In this document: piece by piece, positions 55,914 through 63,978 of the stretch
How the letters are laid out: each line of letters begins with the position of its first letter
How positions within the stretch are numbered: position 1 is the first letter of the stretch
From: Oscillospiraceae bacterium
GTDB lineage: Bacteria > Bacillota > Clostridia > Oscillospirales > CAG-272
DNA length: 64,000 nucleotides
Reading direction: 5' to 3'
NCBI GenBank assembly: GCA_015064415.1
Contig: SVSG01000007.1
Span: 17,858 to 81,857, forward strand
Notes under the pieces: model-generated
The model's database searches: none
Told to the model about the DNA's origin: nothing
Seen by the model: only the letters and a program-made list of their open reading frames with translations
Program-made: the position numbers and the translations under genes

Positions 55914-58391
55914 TCAAAGGTTTGTGGGGTTGAAATCTATCGAAAGCTGCGGCAGGGAATGGCCGCTTTGCTGAAATTGCGTGAGGATGGCGCGGAAGAG
56001 CGCACGGGTGCGCTTTTGCAGACGGCACTTGATGACGATGCGCATCCGATACCGCCCCTCGGCGCGGTAGATGGGGGCCTCAAAGGGGCCGAAGGCAAGC
56101 AGCTTGACGTCGCTGTATTCTCCCTCGATGGCGGCCTTCAGCTGCTCGGTGAGCTGTTTGGCGCCCGCGAAGAGCGTTTGCTCGTTTTTGTGCGAGATCG
56201 TAAGCAGGGCGATATCGCAGAAGGGCGGGAACACAAGCAGTTGGCGCAAGCGGATCTCGCGCTCATAAAACGCCTCGTAGTCCTGCCTGCAGGCGAGACG
56301 GATGACGTCGTGATCGGGGTTGCAGGTCTGAATGATGGCGCGTCCCGCCTTGCCCGCGCGCCCTGCGCGGCCCACCACTTGTGTCAGCATCGAGAAGGTG
56401 CGCTCGGCGGCGCGGTAATCGTCCAGATACAGCGAGGTGTCTGCCATCAGCACACCGACCAGCGTGACGTCGGGGAAATCATGCCCCTTGGTCACCATCT
56501 GCGTGCCAAGCAGCACGTCCGCCTCGCGGCGGCGGAAGGCACCCAGCATCTTTTCGTACGCGTGGCGCGTGGAGGTGGTGTCGGTATCCATGCGCAGCGT
56601 TTTGCCGTCCGGCAAAAGGTTGCCAAGCTCCTGCTCGACGCGCTGCGTGCCGTAGCCAAGGCGCGCAAGATGCTCGGATTTGCAGGAGGGGCACACCTGC
56701 GGCAGGGATTGGCGGCGGCCGCAAAGGTGGCAGATCAGCTCACCCGTATCATAGGTGTGGGGCTTTGTGTGATAGGTCATCGACACACTGCACGCGGGGC
56801 AGGTCACGGGCTTGCCGCAGGAGCGGCAGGAGACCACGTGATTGTAGCCGCGGCGGTTCAGAAACAGAATGGATTGGTTGCCGTTTTTCAAGTTGTCGGA
56901 AAGCGCGGCCGTCAGCTCCGCACCAAGCGGTGAGAGATTGCCCGCGCCCGGCTCTGTGCGCATGTCCGCGACGGTGACCTCCGGCAGGATCGACCCCGCG
57001 GGCCGCTTTTTGAGCGTGAGCAGGGTGTAGCGTCCCGCCTTGGCGCGTTGATAGCTTTCCAAGGACGGGGTGGCGGAGCAAAGCAACAAAATCGCCTTGT
57101 TGTACGCCGTGCGCCAGCGCGCCACGTCGCGCGCGTGATATTTGGGGTTCATATCGGATTTGTAGGTGTGCTCGTGCTCCTCGTCCATGACGATAAGCCC
57201 GAGATTTTTGACGGGGGCAAACACCGCGGAGCGCGTGCCGACCACCACGTCGGCCTCGCCCGAGGCGATGCGCGTGTAAGCGTCCAGTCGCTCGCCTTGC
57301 GAGAGCCCCGAGTGCATCACTGCCACGCGCTCGCCGTATCGGGCGCAGAAGATGGAAAGTGACTGTGGCGTGAGGGCGATTTCGGGCAGCAGCACGATGA
57401 CGCCGCGTCCGCGTTCCAGCATACCGTCAATGGTTTTCAGCATCACATAGGTCTTACCCGAGCCCGTGACGCCATGCAAAAGGATCGCGTGCCCCTCGCC
57501 ATCCGCGGCAAGGCGGTCGATCTCGCCAAGCGCCGCCGCCTGCTCGTCACTCAACGGGTGCTCGACGCGGCGCACGTCGGTCTTGGCGGTCAGCTCCAGA
57601 TCGCGGTACACGCGCGTGGCGCGCACGCAGATCAGCTCCTTTTGCAAAAGCGCGTCGGTCTGCGATTTGCTGCAGCCCGCCTCGCGCAGCTCGTCTGCGG
57701 TCTTTTCTCCTTCTAACAGAAGGGAAAGCACCAATTTTTGCTTGTCGCCCATGCGCCCCTTGACCGCGCCCGACAGGATGGCCTCGGCATGCTCGCGTGT
57801 GACGTTCAGGGAAAAATGCAGCACTTCCTTCGCGGCGGAGGCGTTTTTTTGCACCAGCTCGCGGCGCACAAGCTTCAGGCGGATCAGGTGCTCCAGCATT
57901 TCCTGCACGCTCGCGCCAAAGCGCGTGCGCAGGGCCTCCTCCGAGCACTCGCCCTCGTCGCGCAGGTGTGCGTAAAGGAAGGCCTCCTCTGTGGAAAGGC
58001 GGCGCACGTCACCCACGGGACGGTCGGTCACACGGTAGCGCGCCGTAAGCCCCGACAGCACCCCTGCGGGGAGCATGGTGTGCACGGCCTCACCCGTGGT
58101 GCAAAGCGTTTGCTCGCGCAAAAACTCCGCAAGCCCCAGCATCTCGTCGGTAAGGCGCACGTGCGGCGTGGGAACGGCCAGCACGGGCTTGATCTGTGAC
58201 GAAAGGGCAGGATCACGCTCCGCGCGCGCCAGTATCAGCGCGTTGTGCGGGCGGTTGCCGCCACCGAAGGGAACGGTGACAAAGCCGCCGGGTGTCACGG
58301 CGGCGTCCAGCGTCAAGGGCACGCTGTAGGTATATTCCCGATCGAGAAAGGAGGGCGCATCCAGCAGCCGCACTTTCACGTCCTTTGGCAT
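55914..58391 (-). CDS. priA: primosomal protein N' (helicase)
   Basis: ILLHGVTGSGKTYVML; MDEEHEHTYKSDMNPKYHARDVA; CRSCGKPVTCPACSVSMTYH zinc motif. Confidence 0.96.
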   Translation of the reverse strand: MPKDVKVRLLDAPSFLDREYTYSVPLTLDAAVTPGGFVTVPFGGGNRPHNALILARAERDPALSSQIKPVLAVPTPHVRLTDEMLGLAEFLREQTLCTTGEAVHTMLPAGVLSGLTARYRVTDRPVGDVRRLSTEEAFLYAHLRDEGECSEEALRTRFGASVQEMLEHLIRLKLVRRELVQKNASAAKEVLHFSLNVTREHAEAILSGAVKGRMGDKQKLVLSLLLEGEKTADELREAGCSKSQTDALLQKELICVRATRVYRDLELTAKTDVRRVEHPLSDEQAAALGEIDRLAADGEGHAILLHGVTGSGKTYVMLKTIDGMLERGRGVIVLLPEIALTPQSLSIFCARYGERVAVMHSGLSQGERLDAYTRIASGEADVVVGTRSAVFAPVKNLGLIVMDEEHEHTYKSDMNPKYHARDVARWRTAYNKAILLLCSATPSLESYQRAKAGRYTLLTLKKRPAGSILPEVTVADMRTEPGAGNLSPLGAELTAALSDNLKNGNQSILFLNRRGYNHVVSCRSCGKPVTCPACSVSMTYHTKPHTYDTGELICHLCGRRQSLPQVCPSCKSEHLARLGYGTQRVEQELGNLLPDGKTLRMDTDTTSTRHAYEKMLGAFRRREADVLLGTQMVTKGHDFPDVTLVGVLMADTSLYLDDYRAAERTFSMLTQVVGRAGRAGKAGRAIIQTCNPDHDVIRLACRQDYEAFYEREIRLRQLLVFPPFCDIALLTISHKNEQTLFAGAKQLTEQLKAAIEGEYSDVKLLAFGPFEAPIYRAEGRYRMRIVIKCRLQKRTRALFRAILTQFQQSGHSLPQLSIDFNPTNL

Positions 58392-58427
58392 TTTGCACCC
58401 TCCTTCCTTTTTCGTATTGCGTGGACG

Positions 58428-58733
58428 TCAGTCCTCGATCTCGCTTTCCTCCGGCTCGGTCTCTTCCTCCACGGGCGCGTCTACGATCTCATAGTCGCCG
58501 CGGTGCATGCTGTCGATGGCGTTCTTCACGGCCTTCTCATTGGCAAGCACGGGGTCGATCATGGAGGCGATGGTGGAGCCGCCCTCCTTGGTGCCGGCCA
58601 GCGTGGTCTCGGCATTGGTGCGCTGCTTGACGTACTCGTCAGTGATCAGTCGCGCGCACTTGGCGGTGGCCAGCGTCAGCTGATAGCGGTTGAATTCTCC
58701 CTTGGTAAGCTCTGCAATGGTGGGGTAGATCAT
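58428..58733 (-). CDS. rpoZ: RNA polymerase omega subunit
   Basis: MIYPTIAELTKGEFNRYQLTLATAKCARLITDEY; KAVKNAIDSMHRGDYEIV. Confidence 0.88.
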   Translation of the reverse strand: MIYPTIAELTKGEFNRYQLTLATAKCARLITDEYVKQRTNAETTLAGTKEGGSTIASMIDPVLANEKAVKNAIDSMHRGDYEIVDAPVEEETEPEESEIED

Positions 58734-58774
58734 GTTCGTTCTCCTTGTCTATAATTTAAGATGTATGTTCAAAA

Positions 58775-59395
58775 TTATTCGGCAAAATAGTGGGCGGCGG
58801 CATCCTTGTTGCGCAGGACGCGCAGTGCCTCCGCGCGCACGATGGCGTAAATATCCTCCGCCACGGCGCCGATCTTGCCGTCGCGGTTGTAGACCACGTA
58901 ATCGTAGCCCTCCAGCTGCGTGAGCTCCTCACGCGTGCGCGCCAAGCGCGCCTGGATCTTTTCCTCGGTCTCCGTGCCGCGGCCGCGCAATCTGGCCTCC
59001 TGTACGGCGAAGGAGGGGGGCAACAGCATGATGGTGACGGCCTCAGGGTAGACGCGCTTGACGTTCATCGCGCCCTCGACCTCGACCTCCAGCACCAGAT
59101 TTTGTCCGCGCTCCAGCACCGCCTCGGTCTCCTTTTTCAGCGTGCCGTAGTAGTTGCCGCAGTACTCGGTGTATTCGAGCAGGTCGCCGCGCGCGATGCG
59201 CGCCTCAAACTCCTCACGCGAAAGGAAGTGATAGTTGACGCCGTCCACCTCGCCGGGGCGGGGGGCACGCGTGGTGGCGGAAACCGAAAAGGTGTACTTT
59301 TTGCCGTGCTTGGGGCTTGCGAAAATATGCTTGAGTGTGGTGCCCTTGCCGCTGCCTGCAGGGCCGGAGACCACGATCAAAAGTCCTTGCTTCAT
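58775..59395 (-). CDS. gmk: guanylate kinase
   Basis: LIVVSGPAGSGKGTTLKHIF; FSVSATTRAPRPGEVDGVNYHFLSREEF. Confidence 0.96.
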   Translation of the reverse strand: MKQGLLIVVSGPAGSGKGTTLKHIFASPKHGKKYTFSVSATTRAPRPGEVDGVNYHFLSREEFEARIARGDLLEYTEYCGNYYGTLKKETEAVLERGQNLVLEVEVEGAMNVKRVYPEAVTIMLLPPSFAVQEARLRGRGTETEEKIQARLARTREELTQLEGYDYVVYNRDGKIGAVAEDIYAIVRAEALRVLRNKDAAAHYFAE

Positions 59396-59399
59396 ACTC

Positions 59400-59672
59400 T
59401 TACTCCTCGTCCTCGGGCACGTCCATGCTGCTGTCATCGTCATTTTCAAGGCGGCCCGCAATGGTCTCGGCCTGGATGGCGGAAAGAATGACGTGCTCGC
59501 TGTCTGTGATGATGACGGCGCGGGTGCGGCGTCCGCAGGTCACGTCGATGGTGCGTCCCTCGTCCTTGGCGTCCTGAATGAGGCGCTTGATGGGGGCGGA
59601 ATCCGGGCTGACCAGGGCCACCATGCGGTCCACGGCCACCATATTACCGAAGCCGATGTTGATGAATTTCAT
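59400..59672 (-). CDS. remA: RemA/DUF370 family regulator
   Basis: [58 protein letters not shown]. Confidence 0.92.
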   Translation of the reverse strand: MKFINIGFGNMVAVDRMVALVSPDSAPIKRLIQDAKDEGRTIDVTCGRRTRAVIITDSEHVILSAIQAETIAGRLENDDDSSMDVPEDEE

Positions 59673-59720
59673 ATGTTTCTCCCTCTGCGGGCGCACGCGC
59701 CCAATAATTATACAGAATAT

Positions 59721-59749
59721 ATTATAATACAAAAAAACGATTTTGTCAA
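59721..59749 (-). promoter_or_regulatory. consensus promoter TTGACA-N17-TATAAT of the remA-gmk-rpoZ-priA... operon
   Basis: tgtcaa 59744-59749, attata 59721-59726. Confidence 0.88.
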
Positions 59750-59909
59750 CGCGCCGCGCCGATTTTGCGAAAAAAACGCAAAAAAATCAAAGGATTTTAA
59801 AAAAAATTACAAAAACCCCTTGCAAACTGCGCCATTATAAGGTAAAATAAAGTGTAACGAAAAACCAAGGGGCAATTCTGCCCAAAACAAAATTCGGAGG
59901 ATTTTAACA

Positions 59910-60470
59910 ATGGTAGTAGCAGGCGATTTCAAAAACGGTATCACCTTTGACGACGGCCAGGGCAACGTTCTGCAGGTCGTAGAGTTCCAGCACGTAAAGC
60001 CCGGCAAGGGCGCCGCATTTGTGCGTACCAAGCTGAAGAACGTGATCACCGGTGCCGTGATCGAGAAGACTTTCAACCCCACTGACAAGTTCGAGAACGC
60101 TTATATCGAGCGCAAGGAGATGCAGTACTCCTACAACGACGGCGATCTGTATTACTTCATGGATATGGAAAGCTTTGACATGATGCCCCTGAACGCAGAC
60201 AAGCTTCCCGAAAGCTTTAAGTTCGTGAAGGAAGAGATGATGTGCAAGATCGTGTCCTACAAGGGCAACGTGTTCGGTGTTGAGCCCCCCACATTCGTGG
60301 ACCTCACCGTTACCCAGACCGATCCCGGCTTTGCCGGCAACACCGCCACCAACACCCTCAAGCCCGCAACGCTTGAGACCGGTGCCGTGGTAAAGGTTCC
60401 GCTCTTCATCAACGAGGGCGACGTGCTGAAGATCGACACCCGTACGGGCGAGTATCTCTCCCGCGCATAA
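59910..60470 (+). CDS. efp: elongation factor P
   Basis: [50 protein letters not shown]. Confidence 0.97.
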   Translation: MVVAGDFKNGITFDDGQGNVLQVVEFQHVKPGKGAAFVRTKLKNVITGAVIEKTFNPTDKFENAYIERKEMQYSYNDGDLYYFMDMESFDMMPLNADKLPESFKFVKEEMMCKIVSYKGNVFGVEPPTFVDLTVTQTDPGFAGNTATNTLKPATLETGAVVKVPLFINEGDVLKIDTRTGEYLSRA

Positions 60471-60491
60471 TTGAAACAAAGGAGAACAGCT

Positions 60492-60938
60492 ATGAAGATT
60501 ACCGAAAAGGCAGCATACCTCAAGGGTCTTGCAGACGGCCTTGAGATCGATAACACCACCAAGGAGGGCAAGCTGATCGCCGCTCTTGTGGATATGGTGG
60601 ACGCCCTTGCCAAGAAGGTTAACGAGCTGGACGGCGACGTGCAGGAGCTGAACGACTACTGCGAGGAGCTGGACGAGGATCTGGGAGAGGTCGAGGAGTA
60701 CCTTTGTGAAGAGGACGAGTGCGATTGCTGTGAGGACTGTGAGTGCGACGGCGATTGTGACGAGTGCGACTGCGAGGGTGACTGCGACGAGTGCGACTGC
60801 GGTTGCGATTGCGAGGAGACCTACGAGATCGAGTGCCCCAAGTGCGGCGACACCATCTGCTTTGACGAGAGCGTGGATCCTGAGGATCTGATCTGCCCCG
60901 CTTGCGGTGCCAAGGTAGCGCTTACCGCTGAGGAATAA
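60492..60938 (+). CDS. CD1247-N-terminal-domain-like protein with Cys/Asp/Glu-rich insert and C-terminal zinc ribbon
   Basis: MKITEKAAYLKGLADGLEIDNTTKEGKLIAALVDMVDALA; DECDCCEDCECDGDCDECDCEGDCDECDCGCDCEE; CPKCGD...CPACGA. Confidence 0.8.
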   Translation: MKITEKAAYLKGLADGLEIDNTTKEGKLIAALVDMVDALAKKVNELDGDVQELNDYCEELDEDLGEVEEYLCEEDECDCCEDCECDGDCDECDCEGDCDECDCGCDCEETYEIECPKCGDTICFDESVDPEDLICPACGAKVALTAEE

Positions 60939-60949
60939 TTTTTAAGAAA

Positions 60950-60993
60950 TAAGAGCGATTACTCGTACCGTTATGGGGGTAATCGCTCTTTTT
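60950..60993 (+). terminator. intrinsic terminator with long loop containing the AACGGTACGA motif
   Basis: AAGAGCGATTAC-tcgtaccgttatgggg-GTAATCGCTCTTTTTG. Confidence 0.8.
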
Positions 60994-61050
60994 GCTCTTG
61001 CAAAGGGCGCAAAAAAGGTCGAAAAATCAAGAATAAGGACGGAAAAAACA

Positions 61051-62826
61051 ATGTTGAAAAAGCTTTCTGCAAAGCAGATCGCCCTGATGGTTGCGGCCGT
61101 GGTCATCGTGGTACTGATGATCGTGGCGGGCGTTACCGGGGGCTCGCTTGGTACGGTAGAATGTATGGATTGCCACGCAACGGGCGAGATGACCTGTGAC
61201 GCGTGTGGCACGGGGGAGGGAGACACGCCCCCCGCTGAATGTAAAGCCTGCGAGGGAACACAGATCGTGGATTGTGAGACCTGCGGGGGTGAAAAAGAGG
61301 TGCGCGGCACCTTCTGGGCGCTGATCCCGCCCATCATCGCCATTGGTCTTGCGCTGATCACCAAGGAGGTTTACAGCTCGCTGTTCATCGGTGTGCTTTC
61401 CGGTGCGCTCCTGTACGCCAACTTCTCCTTTACGGGCAGTATGGATGCCCTGATCGGTGACGGTCTGATCTCCGCCGTGTCGGATACCGCGGGTATCTTC
61501 ATCTTTTTGGTGGAGCTTGGTATTCTGGTGGCGCTGGTCAATCACGGCGGCGGCTCCGCGGCGTTCGGCCGTTGGGCACAAAAGCACATCAAAACGCGCG
61601 TGGGTGCCATGTTCGCCACCTTCGTGCTTGGCGTGTTGATCTTTATTGACGATTACTTCAACTGTCTTACGGTGGGCTCTGTGATGCGCCCCGTGGCACA
61701 GGGGCACAAGGTCTCCCGCGCCAAGCTTTCCTATCTGATCGACGCCACCGCCGCTCCCATTTGTATGATCGCACCGATCTCCAGCTGGGCGGCCGCCGTG
61801 TCCGCGTATGCGGAGGACGGCAAGGGTCTGGATCTCTTTATCACGGCCATTCCTTTCAACTTCTATTCGTTGCTCACGCTGGTGTTCGTGTGTGCCATTA
61901 TCTTCCTTGGATATGATTACGGCGCGATGAGAAAGCACGAGTTTATCGCGATGACCACGGGCGATCTTGGGGAAGCGGGAGACAATAGCCACGTCGAGAC
62001 GTTGCCCACTAATGAGCGCGGTCGCGTGTTCGATCTGATCGTACCGATCGCCACGCTGATCGTGGCCTCCGTCTTTGCGCTTCTGTACGTGGGCGGCATC
62101 ATGGACGGCGAGAGCTTTGTGGATGCGTTTGCCAACACCGATGCCACCGTGGGTCTGCCTTGGGGCGGTCTGATCGCGCTGGTCGTGACCGTGATCTACT
62201 TTGTGGCGCGCAGGAATATCACCTTTGAAAAGGCGATGAAGTGTGTGCCCGACGGCTTTATCGCCATGGTGCCCGCTATTCTGATCTTGAGCTTGGCGAC
62301 CGCCCTGAAGAATATGACGGGTGCGCTTGGTGCCAAGTATTTTGTGGGCGATCTGATGAACGGCGCCGCCGCAGGGCTGGATAATTTCCTGCCTGCCATC
62401 ATCTTTGTGGTGGCTTGCGTGCTGGCGTTTGCTACGGGTACCTCTTGGGGTACGTTTGGCATCCTTATTCCGATCGTGACCTATCTGTTTGCGGATACCC
62501 CCGACGCGACCATTATGATCATCAGCATGTCCGCGTGCCTTGCGGGTGCCGTGTGCGGCGACCATTGCTCGCCTATTTCGGATACCACCATCATGTCCTC
62601 TGCGGGCGCGGATTGCAACCACATCAACCACGTGTCCACGCAGCTGCCCTACGCCCTTACCGTGGCGGGCATCTCCTTCGTGATGTACGTGATCGCGGGC
62701 TTTGTCCAGAACGCCTGGATCTGCCTGCCCATCGGTATCGTGCTGACGGTCGGCACCGTCTTTGTGCTCAAGAAGCTTGGCGACAAGCGCGAAGCTAAGG
62801 CGCAGGTCGAAGAGCAAGCACAGTAA
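61051..62826 (+). CDS. NhaC-family Na+/H+ antiporter with N-terminal DnaJ-like CxxC zinc-ribbon insertion
   Basis: TM1 then CMDCHATGEMTCDACGTGE...CKACEGTQIVDCETCGG, then a full NhaC-like transporter (FIDDYFNCLTVGSVMRP; CGDHCSPISDTTIMSSAGADC). Confidence 0.9.
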   Translation: MLKKLSAKQIALMVAAVVIVVLMIVAGVTGGSLGTVECMDCHATGEMTCDACGTGEGDTPPAECKACEGTQIVDCETCGGEKEVRGTFWALIPPIIAIGLALITKEVYSSLFIGVLSGALLYANFSFTGSMDALIGDGLISAVSDTAGIFIFLVELGILVALVNHGGGSAAFGRWAQKHIKTRVGAMFATFVLGVLIFIDDYFNCLTVGSVMRPVAQGHKVSRAKLSYLIDATAAPICMIAPISSWAAAVSAYAEDGKGLDLFITAIPFNFYSLLTLVFVCAIIFLGYDYGAMRKHEFIAMTTGDLGEAGDNSHVETLPTNERGRVFDLIVPIATLIVASVFALLYVGGIMDGESFVDAFANTDATVGLPWGGLIALVVTVIYFVARRNITFEKAMKCVPDGFIAMVPAILILSLATALKNMTGALGAKYFVGDLMNGAAAGLDNFLPAIIFVVACVLAFATGTSWGTFGILIPIVTYLFADTPDATIMIISMSACLAGAVCGDHCSPISDTTIMSSAGADCNHINHVSTQLPYALTVAGISFVMYVIAGFVQNAWICLPIGIVLTVGTVFVLKKLGDKREAKAQVEEQAQ

Positions 62827-62834
62827 TTTGCGCA

Positions 62835-62872
62835 CAAAAAAGCGGAAGCCGTTCGGCTTCCGCTTTTTTGCG
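62835..62872 (+). terminator. intrinsic terminator of the NhaC gene
   Basis: AAAAAAGCGGAAGCCGTTCGGCTTCCGCTTTTTTG. Confidence 0.9.
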
Positions 62873-62899
62873 TCATCATGGCATTTCCTGTATTTGCGC

Positions 62900-62928
62900 T
62901 TGACAAAAGCGCGAAAATATGGTATCAT
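62900..62928 (+). promoter_or_regulatory. tRNA-Leu promoter TTGACA-N17-TATCAT
   Basis: The -35 lies inside the inverted repeat GCGCTT-GACAA-AAGCGC. Confidence 0.8.
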
Positions 62929-62981
62929 ACCTATGTTTGCGAGGTGTGCTCCGATCGCGCCACACTCCGCAAGCTACGCAT

Positions 62982-63066
62982 GCGGGCGTGGCGGAATTGG
63001 CAGACGCATAAGATTTAGGATCTTACGCCATTCGGTGTGCAGGTTCAAGTCCTGTCGCCCGCACCA
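62982..63066 (+). tRNA. tRNA-Leu(UAG), CCA encoded
   Basis: GCGGGCG...CGCCCGC acceptor; anticodon stem TAAGA-TTTAGGA-TCTTA; variable arm; GGTTCAAGTCC T-arm. Confidence 0.95.
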
Positions 63067-63070
63067 ACAA

Positions 63071-63110
63071 AAACAGAACATTTGTCTACCGACAAATGTT
63101 CTGTTTTTGT
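63071..63110 (+). terminator. tRNA-Leu terminator
   Basis: AAAAACAGAACATTTGTC-TACC-GACAAATGTTCTGTTTTT. Confidence 0.9.
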
Positions 63111-63114
63111 TTAT

Positions 63115-63293
63115 CCAAGCCGCAGGCTTGGCATATCATCACGACGCAGTCGTGTATATCATCAAGGGCGCATTGCGCCCTTGTATCTCATCACGCGCCA
63201 GCGTGTATCTCCCTGCGGCTTGATGATATACAACACTTCGTGTTGATGATATGCAATTCCTGCGGAATTGATGATATACAAGGCTTCGCCTTG
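63115..63293. repeat. array of 7 short variable palindromes separated by conserved TATCATCA/TGATGATA linkers
   Basis: H1 63115-63131, H2 63140-63154, H3 63163-63183, H4 63192-63205, H5 63231-63245, H6 63254-63270, H7 63279-63293; all arms perfectly complementary; linker orientation flips between H4 and H5. Confidence 0.93.
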
Positions 63294-63342
63294 ATTTATT
63301 TACAGAAGTGTGGTATAATAAACACACAAAGGCGGTGATTTT

Positions 63343-63978
63343 GTGAATGCAAAGAACAAGTCAAACAGTGAAATTGAAAGCTTGATTACGGACGCATCGT
63401 TTTCGTATAAACAACCTTGGTTTTATAATCACCCTTTTGCACTCAGATGTGAATTGGGGATAGGCGATTCCAATCGTGTATATTTAAAAAAAGCCAAGAA
63501 ACGAGCTTTTGAAATATTTGATATTCTTTTTCAAAATCCGCCCGATGCTATATTTTTTGATCATTATATTGAAGATGTTTCTTCGTGGGATGGAATTAAC
63601 GTCAATAATACCATTAGATATTTCAAACGGAATATAAAATTTCTTGCACAGCATGTAAACAAATATGAAAACACCATCGTATTCAACATTCCGCTTGACG
63701 AAGATGAAAAAGAAAATAATGTTCAAAAAAATCGTATTATATGCTATGCAGATTCCAAGTATCCTTACAAAAAAAGAGCAATAGAAAATTTTTCATGGGG
63801 ATCAAGAACAGTACATTTTGTGTCTTTTGAAAACGAATGCATTTTAAGCATTTATGACGATAGAGGTTGTGATATTGTTTTTGCGACAAAAGAAAAAATG
63901 CGAGAATTTTATAACAAATTGAAACCGTATTTTCTCGAATATGATGCAGAAGAAATGTCGAGGCGTTTTAATGATTAA
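63343..63978 (+). CDS. DUF3885-like hypothetical protein, AT-rich
   Basis: FYNHPFALRCELGIGDSNRVYLKKAKKRAFEIFDILFQNPPDAIFFDHY; GTG start; promoter TTGATT(63291)-N17-TATAAT(63314). Confidence 0.7.
   Translation: MNAKNKSNSEIESLITDASFSYKQPWFYNHPFALRCELGIGDSNRVYLKKAKKRAFEIFDILFQNPPDAIFFDHYIEDVSSWDGINVNNTIRYFKRNIKFLAQHVNKYENTIVFNIPLDEDEKENNVQKNRIICYADSKYPYKKRAIENFSWGSRTVHFVSFENECILSIYDDRGCDIVFATKEKMREFYNKLKPYFLEYDAEEMSRRFND

Noticed and set aside
61027-62928. 633-aa minus-strand ORF
   Set aside because: Antisense to the NhaC antiporter; His/Arg/Gly-rich artefact.
63115-63293. CRISPR array
   Set aside because: The constant segments are only 8-10 nt and the variable segments are palindromes; no cas genes. 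Kept as a separate hairpin-array finding.
63139-63327. Small ORFs reading through the hairpin array
   Set aside because: No convincing RBS; the sequence is explained by repeated palindromes and linkers, and peptides are low-complexity in all frames.
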